A stretch of 64,000 nucleotides of DNA from JAAELZ01 sp965209105 (GCA_965209105.1 CBDBQB010000034.1:62001-126000), one strand, 5' to 3'. Counted from the first letter of the stretch, positions 1-9,061 are shown. The notes: generated from the letters alone by a model not told the origin. Made by a program: numbers and translations.

Positions 1-999
1 AGCCATGCAGATATCTCAGTATGGCGATCTGCACGCGCGGCAATTGTGGTGAGCTCTTCGACCCGCCTTCTTTCCAAGGTAACCGCGATTGCGTCAGTCG
101 ACAAACATTTTGAGCCAACGCAAACGAAGACAGGCTTATTACGCGCCATGCGGCCACACCAATGGGTGAAAAATCTGCTCATCTTCGTTCCACTCTTTAC
201 ATCCCATAGCTTTGGTAGCCTACCCATCTGGACTGCCGCTATGCTAGCGTTTGTCTCCTTCAGCCTCTGCGCATCTGGAATATACATTTTGAATGATTTC
301 TTAGACCTACAAGCTGACAGAATACATCAAAATAAACGGTTTCGGCCTTTCGCCTCGGGCCAAGTCGGCATCCCTTTAGGCAGCGCCTTGATGATCACGT
401 TGATAGCGCTTTCCTTGTTCATTGCACACAGTATTTCTCGCAGTTTTCTACTCGTGATTCTGGTTTACCTTTCGCTAACGATCAGCTATTCATTTTATCT
501 AAAGCGGCTATTAATGGCCGATATCGTCGTACTGGCGGGGCTGTATACGCTGAGAATTTATGCTGGCGCAGTGGCGATTAACGTCAGTCTCTCTTTTTGG
601 CTGCTGGCTTTTTCTATGTTTTTATTTCTGAGCTTAGCCATTGTTAAACGCTATACTGAGTTATTGCTGGTTCGAAATATCGACCCCTCAGGGAAGACTT
701 TTGCAAGGGCGTATCATATCAATGATATGCCAATCATGGGTGCACTCGGTAGCGCAAGTGGCTTTATCGCGGTATTGGTGATGGCTCTATATCTCAATAG
801 TGACGACATGCTTAAGCTGTATGAACATCCAGAAATTTTGTGGTTAGTATGCCCTGCTATGTTGTACTGGATTTGCCGTATATGGCTGTTGGCACAACGC
901 GGAGAGGTTCACGACGATCCCATAGTTTTCGTGATAAGAGATTCCGTAAGTCGCTTAATCGGGCTTTTCGTATTTTTATTGTTTTTGTTTGCTGCATGA
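1..999 (+). CDS. HAD-UbiA fusion prenyltransferase (5' truncated by window)
   Basis: The reading frame is open to the left edge, so the gene starts outside the window. The first residues (SHADISVW followed by ARAAIVV) look like the end of the HAD-type domain that precedes UbiA in many bacterial fusions. The UbiA part begins with RPHQWVKN, the motif of the subfamily that includes the mycobacterial decaprenyl-phosphate phosphoribosyltransferase. It carries an NDFLDLQADR-type Asp-rich motif and about eight to nine membrane segments. Family knowledge suggests transfer of a polyprenyl or sugar-phosphate group at the inner membrane; the substrate is not visible. An internal GTG at 46 would be an artificial start. 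The stop overlaps the ATG of the next gene (ATGA), so the two are translationally coupled. Confidence 0.85.
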   Translation, partial: SHADISVWRSARAAIVVSSSTRLLSKVTAIASVDKHFEPTQTKTGLLRAMRPHQWVKNLLIFVPLFTSHSFGSLPIWTAAMLAFVSFSLCASGIYILNDFLDLQADRIHQNKRFRPFASGQVGIPLGSALMITLIALSLFIAHSISRSFLLVILVYLSLTISYSFYLKRLLMADIVVLAGLYTLRIYAGAVAINVSLSFWLLAFSMFLFLSLAIVKRYTELLLVRNIDPSGKTFARAYHINDMPIMGALGSASGFIAVLVMALYLNSDDMLKLYEHPEILWLVCPAMLYWICRIWLLAQRGEVHDDPIVFVIRDSVSRLIGLFVFLLFLFAA

Positions 1000-2882
1000 A
1001 TAAAATTTCCTCGGCGGCTGCGCAAAAGCAGTTGTACCTTCGCTTTGCCATCTCGTTCACTGCCGCGATAGGTGCTTTGCTTGTCGGCGAGTATGTTTAC
1101 TTAGGTGAGTACATTACAACGGACGAGAATAGTTACTTATTTTAAGCCTGGTTATTTTCCAATGGCGAACTACGCGCGGAAACGCCGCTCCTATCGCTTA
1201 GAGATCTATTCTTCCATCGCATGATCATCTTAGATGAGAGTGCGGGATGGTTGTCGCGTTACTCTCCTGCGCATCCGCTTTGGCTAACACCCGGCATGAT
1301 GATTGGATACCCCAGAATCATGATTGCCGTTGCGGCTTTCTTGTCTCTTTGGTTTACGCTTAAAGCAGCAGGCCGTCTTCGAATCTCAATTTGGATTCCC
1401 GCTGCTATGCTGTTGATAAGCCCCTATTTTTGGTTGATGCAAGGATCGGTCTTGAGTCATACATCGGGCTTGGCCATGACTGCATTGATGACCTGGGCTT
1501 TCATCGTATGGCAACAAGAAGGGAAATTGCAGTTTGCAACCATTGCAGGGCTCGCTTGGGCATTTTTATTCCTCAATCGTACCTATACCTCGAGTTGGAT
1601 TGCGCTGCCATTTGCGATTTTTGTCCTCATTGGATTATATCGCTCACCCAAGTTAAAGCTATTTGTCGGCACCGCTACATTTGCCGCCTGTGCCGCCATC
1701 GGCGTCGCTATTTTTCTGGTGTATAACTATCAGGTTAGTGGCGACCCCTTCTTATCGTCATATCTTTACTACGATCCAGCGGATGGCCCAGGCTTTGGTT
1801 CAAGGCATAGCGTTAATTATTCTGTTGCCCACTCGCTCGCGGCGGGATGGGAAGCACTTGAATTTAATTTGCGTACCTTAAACACCCGTTTATGGGGGTT
1901 TAGCGGCTCACTATTTGTTTGGGGCGCCTTGGTGATCATCGGCTGGACACATAAATACAGCTTACTTTTTATTGCCAGCACATTCCTAGTCTGGGGTGCA
2001 TATATCACCTTTTGGTTTAGAGGTATTCCAGAAGTCGCTCCGATATACTATTATGAAACCTTGGTTTTCGTCGTCTTAAGCGCGAGTCTCGGCGTACAAC
2101 GCATACTCGATTTTAATTGGTTACGTTCGCCTCTGCTGAGGTTTGGCGTCATCAGCTTAACGGTGCTAACCGTATTAACTCATGCGGTAGAAACTTTTCA
2201 AAGTACTTCAAAAGTTATTACCGAGCGTAACGCACTAAAGCTTACGTATCAAAAGGTTATCCATAACGTCCCCCAAGGCGCCGTCGTTTTACTGCGCAGC
2301 GTGCCCAAGGATATTCTTGATCAAGCGACTTGGAACCCTCACGGGATGCATTCGCAACCGCTGATACTTCGGGACGGCTGGGGCGTGACCGACATTATTC
2401 ATTCAATATTCCCAGATCGTCCGATCTATCTAGTCGAAGGCTACACCGCCCAACCCGCTCGATTATTGACAAAAATGTCGCCTCGAGACTACGTTTTTTA
2501 TGCCAATACTCTACGCAGTGATACTGGTCGAAAAGGATCCAACAAAAGCCTCATCGCTCGAGCAAAGGTGGATAAATCGGGCTGGCTCGCACATGGGAGA
2601 AAACAATATCTTTCCGCCGGACGCTATATTCTTACTTTTTATATTGATGCCAAATTGGATGAAGGTTTTGTAGGCGCCGTCGAGGCCTACAAACCCAGTA
2701 GTAAATCCTCAATCACATCAGAGAATGTGCGACAAGCCGACCGAGTAATAAGCCTAGAAATAAACTTAGATGAAGTGACGGTTATAGAGCCAAGAGTTTA
2801 CTATAGCGGCAAGGGGGACCTTACTTTTGATCGCGTGGAGATTCGTAGAAAACCAGACAACCCGATTAAATCTGAGGGATAG
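996..2882 (+). pseudogene. GT-C type membrane glycosyltransferase with in-frame TAA
   Basis: An ATG overlapping the UbiA stop opens a 628-codon frame interrupted only by one TAA at 1143-1145 (codon 50). The same frame continues coding-like on both sides: TTDENSYLF, stop, AWLFSNGELR. A single C-to-T change (CAA to TAA) would explain it. The protein has an acidic TTDE motif in the first periplasmic loop, typical of GT-C/PMT (GT39-like) enzymes that use polyprenyl-phosphate sugars. About ten membrane segments follow, then a soluble C-terminal domain from roughly residue 420. A restart at 1221 would lose the catalytic loop. It is either a nonsense-mutated gene, a sequence error or a read-through case. 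The donor is probably the lipid-linked sugar made by the neighbouring UbiA enzyme, which is inference. Confidence 0.7.
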
Positions 2883-3113
2883 TCTTGCATAGCGCAAAGC
2901 TTCGCTAAAAATACCTGACATACGCAGAAAAGCTTCTTTCAATGGCTTGCTCAAACCCTGCTCCGTCTTTTTCAGCCCTGTATCAATGAAAAAACCTTCT
3001 GAGCGATGTCCTGCATTTTTAATTGAAACGAAAGAACCCTGTTTTTCGGAATCATCAATAACGGTATGACCGAATTCGTAAAATATTTTCAGGATATTCT
3101 TGAAGCTACTTTC
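2766..3113 (-). pseudogene. Possible gene remnant, C-terminal part only
   Basis: The minus strand is open for about 116 codons and reads like protein (EFGHTVIDDSEKQG, HRSEGFFIDTG, MSGIFSEALRYARLSLRF). No ATG sits near its upstream end, where the frame is closed by TAG at 3114-3116. The last 40 codons overlap the end of the convergent glycosyltransferase gene and are probably not native. I do not recognise the family. It may be the tail of a gene cut during rearrangement, and a MITE-like repeat lies about 115 bp upstream. It could also be a chance open frame. Confidence 0.3.
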
Positions 3114-3230
3114 CTAACATTCCGTTCGATATCAGGAGATTAATCTCGTTGATTTCAAAGCAAATCAGCTTGCCCATGAATGTCGAACTCAAATTCGTTG
3201 AGTTTTAAAACGCACCTTTTGTAATATCAG

Positions 3231-3369
3231 GAGACCCCAGCATAACGTCGCGAGCGAAGATAAGACAAGGCAAAAAGGCACGAAAAAGCGCAGTTTATAC
3301 GTATAAATGAACATGTTGAGTCGCTTATTAACGCCATATTATCGAGCGCAGTCGTTATGCTGGGGTCTC
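3231..3369. repeat. MITE-like palindromic element, family 1 copy 1
   Basis: This is a 139-bp element whose ends are inverted copies: GAGACCCCAGCATAAC at the left and its complement at the right. The interior matches the reverse complement of the copy at 54069 over its whole length, with scattered substitutions and a small gap. The flanks read ATCAG on the left and AATCAG on the right, compatible with a target duplication of about 5 bp. It encodes no protein. The remaining sequence between the glycosyltransferase stop and the next gene holds only the gene remnant listed separately. Confidence 0.8.
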
Positions 3370-3446
3370 AATCAGGCTACTTCTAGTGGTTGATATATTC
3401 GATAGTCACCCAGTGCCCACAAGAAATCCTTTAAATTAGTAGACGG

Positions 3447-5549
3447 TCATTCCACCCAAAGATCAGGCCAACTATCGTTGCTACTTTGGAAAGTCAGCCG
3501 CTGCGCTTCGCTGGCAGCTTGGCCAACAGGCCATAGAAATAGCTCATAGTCCGCCAAGTCGTGTTCATGACCCCCCGTTGACGCCGCGAACACCATCCAT
3601 TTTTCATCTCGACTCATGCGCGCAAAATACTCATGACTATACTCGCCAGGCAAATCTATCAAGGTGGTTTTTTGTTGAGTCGCAGGGTCAAATCGCATGA
3701 TTTGATTGGTCTGCCGCCCCCCCTTTTGCACGTAGGTCGTGAAATCCCCTGATGGCGCCCATTGCACCTGACAGGCATCACGATGCACCGTTTGAAATTT
3801 GCCGTACTGATCACGAATAATATTCGTGGGCTGTCCATGGTTTCGGAAGGTGAAAGCCATTTTCAGTCCCTCTCCGATTGTCGGTGTGTTCAAATTCACA
3901 CGCGCTTTCATAAAGGGATCATTGCCACTTTCGTAATATAGGCGTTCCTTTTTTGTGCGAATATCCACGGCCATAATCGTTCCCGGATCACGCTGAAAGA
4001 CCACAAAACTTCCATCTGGCGACCATGAAGGTGAAACACCCCATTGTGCCAAGCGCTGCTCTTCGCCTGTTTCAATATCAATCATCCAAATATCCCACGG
4101 CTTATCATCTCGCACGGATTGCCATTCCTTATGTGCGCGCGCAAACACCACTTTCTTACCGTCGGGCGAAACCCGCGGGAAATTTTCGGTGTGTGGGTCA
4201 GTGGTCAGCGGGCTTATACTCAAATCGGATAAATTCATCCGCCAGATATCGTGATTTCCACTTCGATTCGAACTCCATACGATATACCCGTTCAATCCTG
4301 CCAACCATCCGGGCACCGGCATATCGCTTGGACGCATGACTTCTCCGGCTTGACCAGCAGAAAAGGCTGCTTGCTGCTGCTTTGATTCATTTAAACCGAA
4401 CCAGCTGAGCCCGAGAGCCAATATCGCAAATAGCGTCGCCACCACCGGCGCGCGTCGGGTCAAAGCCGAACGCGATGGTCCGCTGGTTTTGATCGTGACG
4501 AACAAGGCCACTAAGGCGACAATCCCAACCCCATAATCTAGCGCTTGGGTTTGAATATGTAGGCTGAGCATTGTCAGCAAGGCGTCCGTTGGAACGGCAC
4601 CAAAATAAGCCAATAAAGTCATTCCCCCTAGCTCCCAGGTGCCAAAACTCATTAAGGCCGGAATGGGCAAAGAAGCTGTCATTTCGGAGGCAATGAGCGC
4701 GCCCAATACTTTAAGCTCTTCTAGTTGCGCAAGATCGGGAAAGTTGACTTGCGTTAAACCATAAAACAAACACAGCAAACCCGCATATTTCAGGAACCGC
4801 ACCACAATGGTTAAAGCAATCACCTTTGCAAACACGCCTGCTTTTAAAGTCGTTTGCACAGCATCGTCAATCGAAGCGACAAAGCCAAAAACGCTGGCAA
4901 GCAGCTTATTGTTGCTCTTTGACCACTGTTTAAACAAGCCTGAAAAAAGCGGGAGGACAAATTTTACGCCGAGTAAAAACCCTATCCCCACGAACAGTGC
5001 GATCAAGGCGAGCAGATAAGGCTGCTTGGTTGGGAACCCCACCATTAAACCAATCGCGATCGTAAAAGGCGCCAGGATAAGCACGTCCAGCATCATGGCA
5101 AACAATAGGGTCGATAAAGATGCGCTCACTTTAGTGTTCGATTGGCGCTTTAATAAGGCGACAAATACCAATTCGCCCAATCTTGCAGGCAGTAGATCGA
5201 CCGTCATATTGCGCACCGCAGTAATCATCAACATCTCTTTCGCGCTGGGGATGTTTGGATCTCCCGTTGAAATAAGCAGCACACGATAACGCCACGCACG
5301 AAACAGCAAGCCTAGTATCATTGTTGTTAAGTACAGCAAAAATAAAGTGATCGAACTCGATTTGATCAACTCGAGTAATCTGGCGGGATGAACATCATGC
5401 CCCGCATTCGCGCTGGCATAAAACAAACCCCATAGCACGACCATAGAGCCACCTAGCGCAAGCAAAAGATGGGTGAAAACTTGACGGGATTGAAATGAGG
5501 GTATCGACATATTGAATACAGGTGAAATTGGGTAATTAGAAAGCGTCAT
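3447..5549 (-). CDS. Flippase-like membrane domain fused to a TolB/PD40 beta-propeller
   Basis: The N-terminal half (about residues 25-385) is a multi-span protein of the lysylphosphatidylglycerol synthase TM / UPF0104 type, with the hallmark VDLLPARLGELV. Members of this family move or handle lipids and lipid-linked sugars. After a last membrane segment near residue 385, the C-terminal 270 residues contain WD40-like PD40 repeats, for example SSNRSGNHDIWRMN, FPRVSPDGKKVVFARAHK and SPSWSPDGSFVVFQRD. These resemble TolB and would be periplasmic. The combination is unusual. Alternative start at 5510. It lies among glycosyltransferase-like, UbiA and SDR genes, which suggests an envelope-lipid role (inference). 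Confidence 0.85.
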   Translation of the reverse strand: MTLSNYPISPVFNMSIPSFQSRQVFTHLLLALGGSMVVLWGLFYASANAGHDVHPARLLELIKSSSITLFLLYLTTMILGLLFRAWRYRVLLISTGDPNIPSAKEMLMITAVRNMTVDLLPARLGELVFVALLKRQSNTKVSASLSTLLFAMMLDVLILAPFTIAIGLMVGFPTKQPYLLALIALFVGIGFLLGVKFVLPLFSGLFKQWSKSNNKLLASVFGFVASIDDAVQTTLKAGVFAKVIALTIVVRFLKYAGLLCLFYGLTQVNFPDLAQLEELKVLGALIASEMTASLPIPALMSFGTWELGGMTLLAYFGAVPTDALLTMLSLHIQTQALDYGVGIVALVALFVTIKTSGPSRSALTRRAPVVATLFAILALGLSWFGLNESKQQQAAFSAGQAGEVMRPSDMPVPGWLAGLNGYIVWSSNRSGNHDIWRMNLSDLSISPLTTDPHTENFPRVSPDGKKVVFARAHKEWQSVRDDKPWDIWMIDIETGEEQRLAQWGVSPSWSPDGSFVVFQRDPGTIMAVDIRTKKERLYYESGNDPFMKARVNLNTPTIGEGLKMAFTFRNHGQPTNIIRDQYGKFQTVHRDACQVQWAPSGDFTTYVQKGGRQTNQIMRFDPATQQKTTLIDLPGEYSHEYFARMSRDEKWMVFAASTGGHEHDLADYELFLWPVGQAASEAQRLTFQSSNDSWPDLWVE

Positions 5550-5716
5550 AAAGGTGCAAGTTTAGCGTCTACTGACCCGCTCGTTTCTGAACGAAAACCA
5601 TCGGCCATCAGGCTTTAGCCTTATCCGCATTTACCGTTTCAAATCGGCTAAAATACGCCGCTTCGAGTGGCCTCTCACACTGCCATCACAGTATATTTAA
5701 TCCTTCGCCCCAGCTT

Positions 5717-6421
5717 ATGAACGCGACAACCTTAACAGATGAGAAGCAGCACGTCCGCGAGGAATTTAACGCCGTCGCGCCCGTTTACGAATCCAATCGT
5801 TTATCGCCGTGGTATAAGGCCCACGCAGACGCGGTACTCGAACTCATCAGCGACAATGTCGAAAGTAAGAATACAGATGCGCTACCCAAGGATATACTCG
5901 ATATCGGTTCTGGCACAGGCTATTTATTAAGAGCGTATTGTCAACGCTACCCCAATGCACAAGGCCTTGGGGTGGATATCGCGCCCAATATGGCTGTGAT
6001 CGCAAATCGTAAGGCGCAAGATGCGGGGCTAGCGAACCTAAAATTCTTGGTAGAAGATTGGGAAGACATCGATATCGACACCTTGGGGCTTAAAAAACTC
6101 AATACAATCGTTTGTGCCAACGCCTTGCATTATTTTTCAGACCCACTTGCCGCGACGCAAAAAATGGCACAAGCGCTCAAATCGGGCAAGTTGATTATTG
6201 TTGAACGTGATAAATCTCGTTCCTTACTGACCCTCTTTTGGAATATCTTACATCGAACCGTCATCAAAGATCATGTGGTGTTTTACGATCAAAACGCCTT
6301 ATTCAACTTGCTAGAAAAAGCAGGCTTCCAGAATATCCGAGTATCACGCCGCTTAAAGCGTTATTTTTGGAAGGGCAAACTATTTACCCATATTATTATC
6401 ATTTCTTGCCAGCTGCCCTAG
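5717..6421 (+). CDS. Class I SAM-dependent methyltransferase
   Basis: This is a 234-residue Rossmann-type methyltransferase. Motif I is DIGSGTGYLL near residue 65, followed by an acidic post-motif (GLGVDIAP) that binds SAM and a motif II region (IVCANALHYF). The upstream leader is pyrimidine-rich with no Shine-Dalgarno. The substrate cannot be read from the sequence. The gene is followed 33 bp later by an extended SDR in the same direction, so the two probably form an operon divergent from the flippase-propeller gene. A lipid or quinone-like substrate would fit the neighbourhood, but this is inference. Confidence 0.85.
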   Translation: MNATTLTDEKQHVREEFNAVAPVYESNRLSPWYKAHADAVLELISDNVESKNTDALPKDILDIGSGTGYLLRAYCQRYPNAQGLGVDIAPNMAVIANRKAQDAGLANLKFLVEDWEDIDIDTLGLKKLNTIVCANALHYFSDPLAATQKMAQALKSGKLIIVERDKSRSLLTLFWNILHRTVIKDHVVFYDQNALFNLLEKAGFQNIRVSRRLKRYFWKGKLFTHIIIISCQLP

Positions 6422-6454
6422 TGCCGCCGCTTAACCTTTAACCCAACCCTTCTT

Positions 6455-7528
6455 ATGATTAATCAAGTTCTTACTGACCCCATACAAGCGCGCGAACTAC
6501 CCGCACAATGGGCTGATCTTCAGGGCCAAAAACTGCTCATTACCGGCGCGGCAGGCTTTATTGGCGGTGATCTGCTTAAACGTCTACATGAATATGGCTT
6601 AGATGTCACTGGAACGGTGTTGTATCCCGCCGAAGCCGACGAAATGAACAATTTGGGTTATCGCACCACCGTGCTTGACCTCGCCAGCGAGGAAGCGTGG
6701 GATGATCTGCTTAAGGGCGTAGATATTGTATTTAACGTGGCTGCATTATTTCAGGAAGTCGAAAACTCCGAGGAGATGTATCACAAGGTCAATGTAGACG
6801 GCACGCTAAAACTCATCAAAACCGCTAATCGTGTCGGCGTTACACGCTTTGTTCATTGCAGTACCGTCGGCGTACACGGCCATGTCAAGCAAATTCCTTG
6901 CACCGAACAAACGCCGTTTAACCCAATGGATGAATACCACCGTACCAAGCTCGACGGCGAGCTGGCAGTATTAGACTACGCAAAAACGCTGGGCGAAGAC
7001 GGCATGATCGTCACGGTTAACCGCCCGGCGATGGTCTACGGGCCCGGTGATGTGCGCATGATGAAGCTATTCCAAACCATTGCCAAAGGCAGCTTTAAGA
7101 TGATTGGTTCCGGAAAGGTGCTCGCGCATTTGGGTCATATAGCCGATCAGACCGATTCATTTTTATGGGGCGCTGTTCAGTCCAGAGAAAAAGTGCATCT
7201 TGAAGCATTTAATATTGCTTCGGATACCTATATCTCGTTGAACGATGTCGCACAGATGATCGCAGATTCGGCCAACGTTAAACTGTCAAAAATTAAAATC
7301 CCCGTTGCGCCAATTTGGTTTGTCGGCCTACTGTTTGAAATAGCCTACCGCCCGTTTAATGCCAAGCCACCCATTTTCAGACGCCGTGTAGGGTTTTTCA
7401 CCCATGACCGTGCCTTTGATTTATCCAAAGCCAAGGCTGGCTTGAACTACGAATCAAAAATGCGCCACGCGGACGGCATCAAAGAAACCGTAGATTGGTA
7501 TAAGACGCATGGATTTATTGAAACATAG
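6455..7528 (+). CDS. Extended SDR, NAD-dependent epimerase/dehydratase-like
   Basis: The 357-residue protein has the nucleotide-binding motif TGAAGFIG near residue 30 and the catalytic pair in EYHRTK near residue 166, preceded by a Ser in HCSTVGVHG. RPAMVYGPGD is the usual substrate-domain signature. Length and motifs fit the extended SDR group that includes sugar epimerases, 3-beta-hydroxysteroid dehydrogenases and sterol or hopanoid-modifying enzymes. A hydrophobic stretch near residue 285 (APIWFVGLLFEIAY) is typical of members acting on lipid substrates. It is likely co-transcribed with the methyltransferase just upstream. Confidence 0.85.
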   Translation: MINQVLTDPIQARELPAQWADLQGQKLLITGAAGFIGGDLLKRLHEYGLDVTGTVLYPAEADEMNNLGYRTTVLDLASEEAWDDLLKGVDIVFNVAALFQEVENSEEMYHKVNVDGTLKLIKTANRVGVTRFVHCSTVGVHGHVKQIPCTEQTPFNPMDEYHRTKLDGELAVLDYAKTLGEDGMIVTVNRPAMVYGPGDVRMMKLFQTIAKGSFKMIGSGKVLAHLGHIADQTDSFLWGAVQSREKVHLEAFNIASDTYISLNDVAQMIADSANVKLSKIKIPVAPIWFVGLLFEIAYRPFNAKPPIFRRRVGFFTHDRAFDLSKAKAGLNYESKMRHADGIKETVDWYKTHGFIET

Positions 7529-7622
7529 GGCGCAACCCAGTCAGGACTAAGGCGTCCTAAAAACCTGAACCTTTGTCTGGAGTAAAGCAACGGGGCAAAC
7601 TTTACTTCTGTCGTTATTAACT

Positions 7623-7650
7623 AGATTGCCGCGCTGCGCTCGTAATGACG
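7623..7650. repeat. REP-like dispersed repeat fragment
   Basis: The reverse complement reads CGTCATTACGAGCGCAGCG followed by CGGCAATCT. This resembles a short palindromic repeat found scattered in intergenic DNA of many proteobacteria. Only one copy is present here. The surrounding 200-bp spacer between convergent genes holds nothing else I can support, apart from a short hairpin at about 7581-7607 that lacks a T tract. Confidence 0.35.
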
Positions 7651-7732
7651 AGGCTCAAGAAACATATATTAAAGGGTAGCTCCTTATCATAGAGATAATT
7701 ATTTTTGGATCGAGAATTACAATAGCGCTGGT

Positions 7733-8479
7733 TTATCTCCCGCCTGACACCTCAATAAAGGAACCTGTTGTGTAACTCGACTCATCAGACACTAGCCAAG
7801 ATATTGCCGCTGCGACTTCTTCGGGATCACCGCCGCGTTTCAGTGGTACTGAACTTTTGAGCCGATCAACTCGTCCGGATTCGCCGCCAGATTTGTGCAT
7901 ATCCGTATAGATAAAGCCCGGACGCACGCCATTTACCCGTAAACCTTCCTCCGCCAGTTCACTCGCCAAGCCAATCGTCATTGAATCAATCGCGCCTTTC
8001 GATGCAGCGTAGTCCACATACTCTCCACCAGAGCCCAATCTTGAAGCAGCCGACGATACATTGACAATAACACCACCCTTGCCGCCGTGTTTTGTAGACA
8101 TCCTCAAAACCGCTTGCTTGCAACATAGAAAATAACCCGTCACATTTGTCGAGAATACTTTGTTTATTCTCTCAGCGCTCATATCGACCAGCCGTGACTG
8201 CTGGAAAAGTATCCCCGCATTATTGACCAGCACACAAGGCCGACCAAGTGAGTGATCAACCGTTTCGAATAACTGTTGAACCTCAGGTTCAGACGATATA
8301 TCTGCCCTAACTGAAATAGCACTCACACCATGCGATAGAGCCCTTTCTACGACGGCATCTGCTGCGTGCTTATTGGACACGTAATTAACACAAATATCGT
8401 AACCATCTGAGGCTAATCGAACTGCCGTCGCCGCACCAATGCCTCGGCTCGATCCCGTAATGATTGCGATCTTTGCCAT
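7733..8479 (-). CDS. SDR family oxidoreductase (FabG-like)
   Basis: This 248-residue classical short-chain dehydrogenase has the cofactor motif TGSSRGIG at residues 8-15, NNAG near residue 86, the catalytic Ser in VSSAASR, and YAASK near residue 158. The N-terminal acidic position expected for NAD preference is not obvious, so the cofactor is uncertain. Sequence and length fit glucose-1-dehydrogenase/FabG-like enzymes, whose substrates are diverse. It appears monocistronic or co-transcribed with the small CPXCG gene 22 bp upstream on the same strand. Confidence 0.9.
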   Translation of the reverse strand: MAKIAIITGSSRGIGAATAVRLASDGYDICVNYVSNKHAADAVVERALSHGVSAISVRADISSEPEVQQLFETVDHSLGRPCVLVNNAGILFQQSRLVDMSAERINKVFSTNVTGYFLCCKQAVLRMSTKHGGKGGVIVNVSSAASRLGSGGEYVDYAASKGAIDSMTIGLASELAEEGLRVNGVRPGFIYTDMHKSGGESGRVDRLKSSVPLKRGGDPEEVAAAISWLVSDESSYTTGSFIEVSGGR

Positions 8480-8501
8480 TAATCTACTTTCTTAATTACT
8501 G

Positions 8502-8693
8502 CTACTCGTTTTCATGTGAGACCATCACTGAAATGAATTCGTCTTGATTAACACATACATTAAAGTTTATCGGGCAACAACACACCTGACAATCCTCTAT
8601 ATATTCCTGCTGAGGAATAGAGCCGTCAATAAGAACTTCAATAATTTCTCCGCAGTACGGACATTGCACATTTTGAGGGATAAGTTCGAGCAT
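8502..8693 (-). CDS. CPXCG motif-containing cysteine-rich protein
   Basis: A 63-residue protein with CPYCG at residues 11-15 and a second cysteine group, CQVCCCPI, about 25 residues later. This is the layout of the small Cys_rich_CPXCG family, a probable one-zinc ribbon of unknown role that is common in Gammaproteobacteria. It ends in acidic residues (SHENE). It lies directly upstream of the SDR gene and probably shares its transcript. Confidence 0.85.
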   Translation of the reverse strand: MLELIPQNVQCPYCGEIIEVLIDGSIPQQEYIEDCQVCCCPINFNVCVNQDEFISVMVSHENE

Positions 8694-9061
8694 TTTCCTG
8701 TCTTGCTAGTGGCATCTTTTTAACTATCATTACGTCCAGTATATGCTATTTACTACCAGTTGATGGTGAAGCATGGTTACGTAAGCGGTAGCTGGAACGA
8801 TCATCTAGGGATAGCCACGCCAAAACAAAACCTGCCACACATCGACTACTGTTCCGTTGTCCGTTGTGGATAGGCTAAGTTCGCAGCAAAAGATAGGCTG
8901 TTAAATTGCACAAAAATCGAAGGGGACGAGGGAAGCGGAAGCTAGTTGAATTTCCAGTTTATCTTTTCGTGCCGAACCCAAAATCAATTACTTCACGCTG
9001 AGTATTCAATTATCTAGCTTAGGAAGATGTCAGCTCGCTGGCCTTCGCCTATAATCGGGCG
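8694..9061. other. Intergenic region upstream of ygfB
   Basis: This spacer separates the divergent CPXCG and ygfB genes. In many gammaproteobacteria zapA and 6S RNA lie here; I see neither. A TATAAT at 9050-9055 stands only 6 nt before the ygfB ATG, so a transcript from it would be leaderless or nearly so. An imperfect inverted repeat (AAGCTAGTTGAAT near 8938-8951 against ATTCAATTATCTAGCTT near 9003-9022) could form a hairpin. Nothing else is recognisable. Confidence 0.4.

Noticed and set aside
840..1145. 101-codon ORF starting inside the UbiA gene
   Set aside because: Only its last 50 codons, from the ATG at 996, are real: they are the N terminus of the interrupted glycosyltransferase.
3370..3446. 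Read-through extension of the flippase-propeller gene after its TGA (about 23 codons ending PLEVA)
   Set aside because: The extension is in frame and protein-like, but the propeller already ends with a typical SWPDLW segment; a 23-codon chance extension is more likely.
8694..9061. Candidate 6S RNA upstream of ygfB, by analogy with E. coli
   Set aside because: No long closing stem with a central bubble and no 6S-like ends could be found; zapA is also absent.
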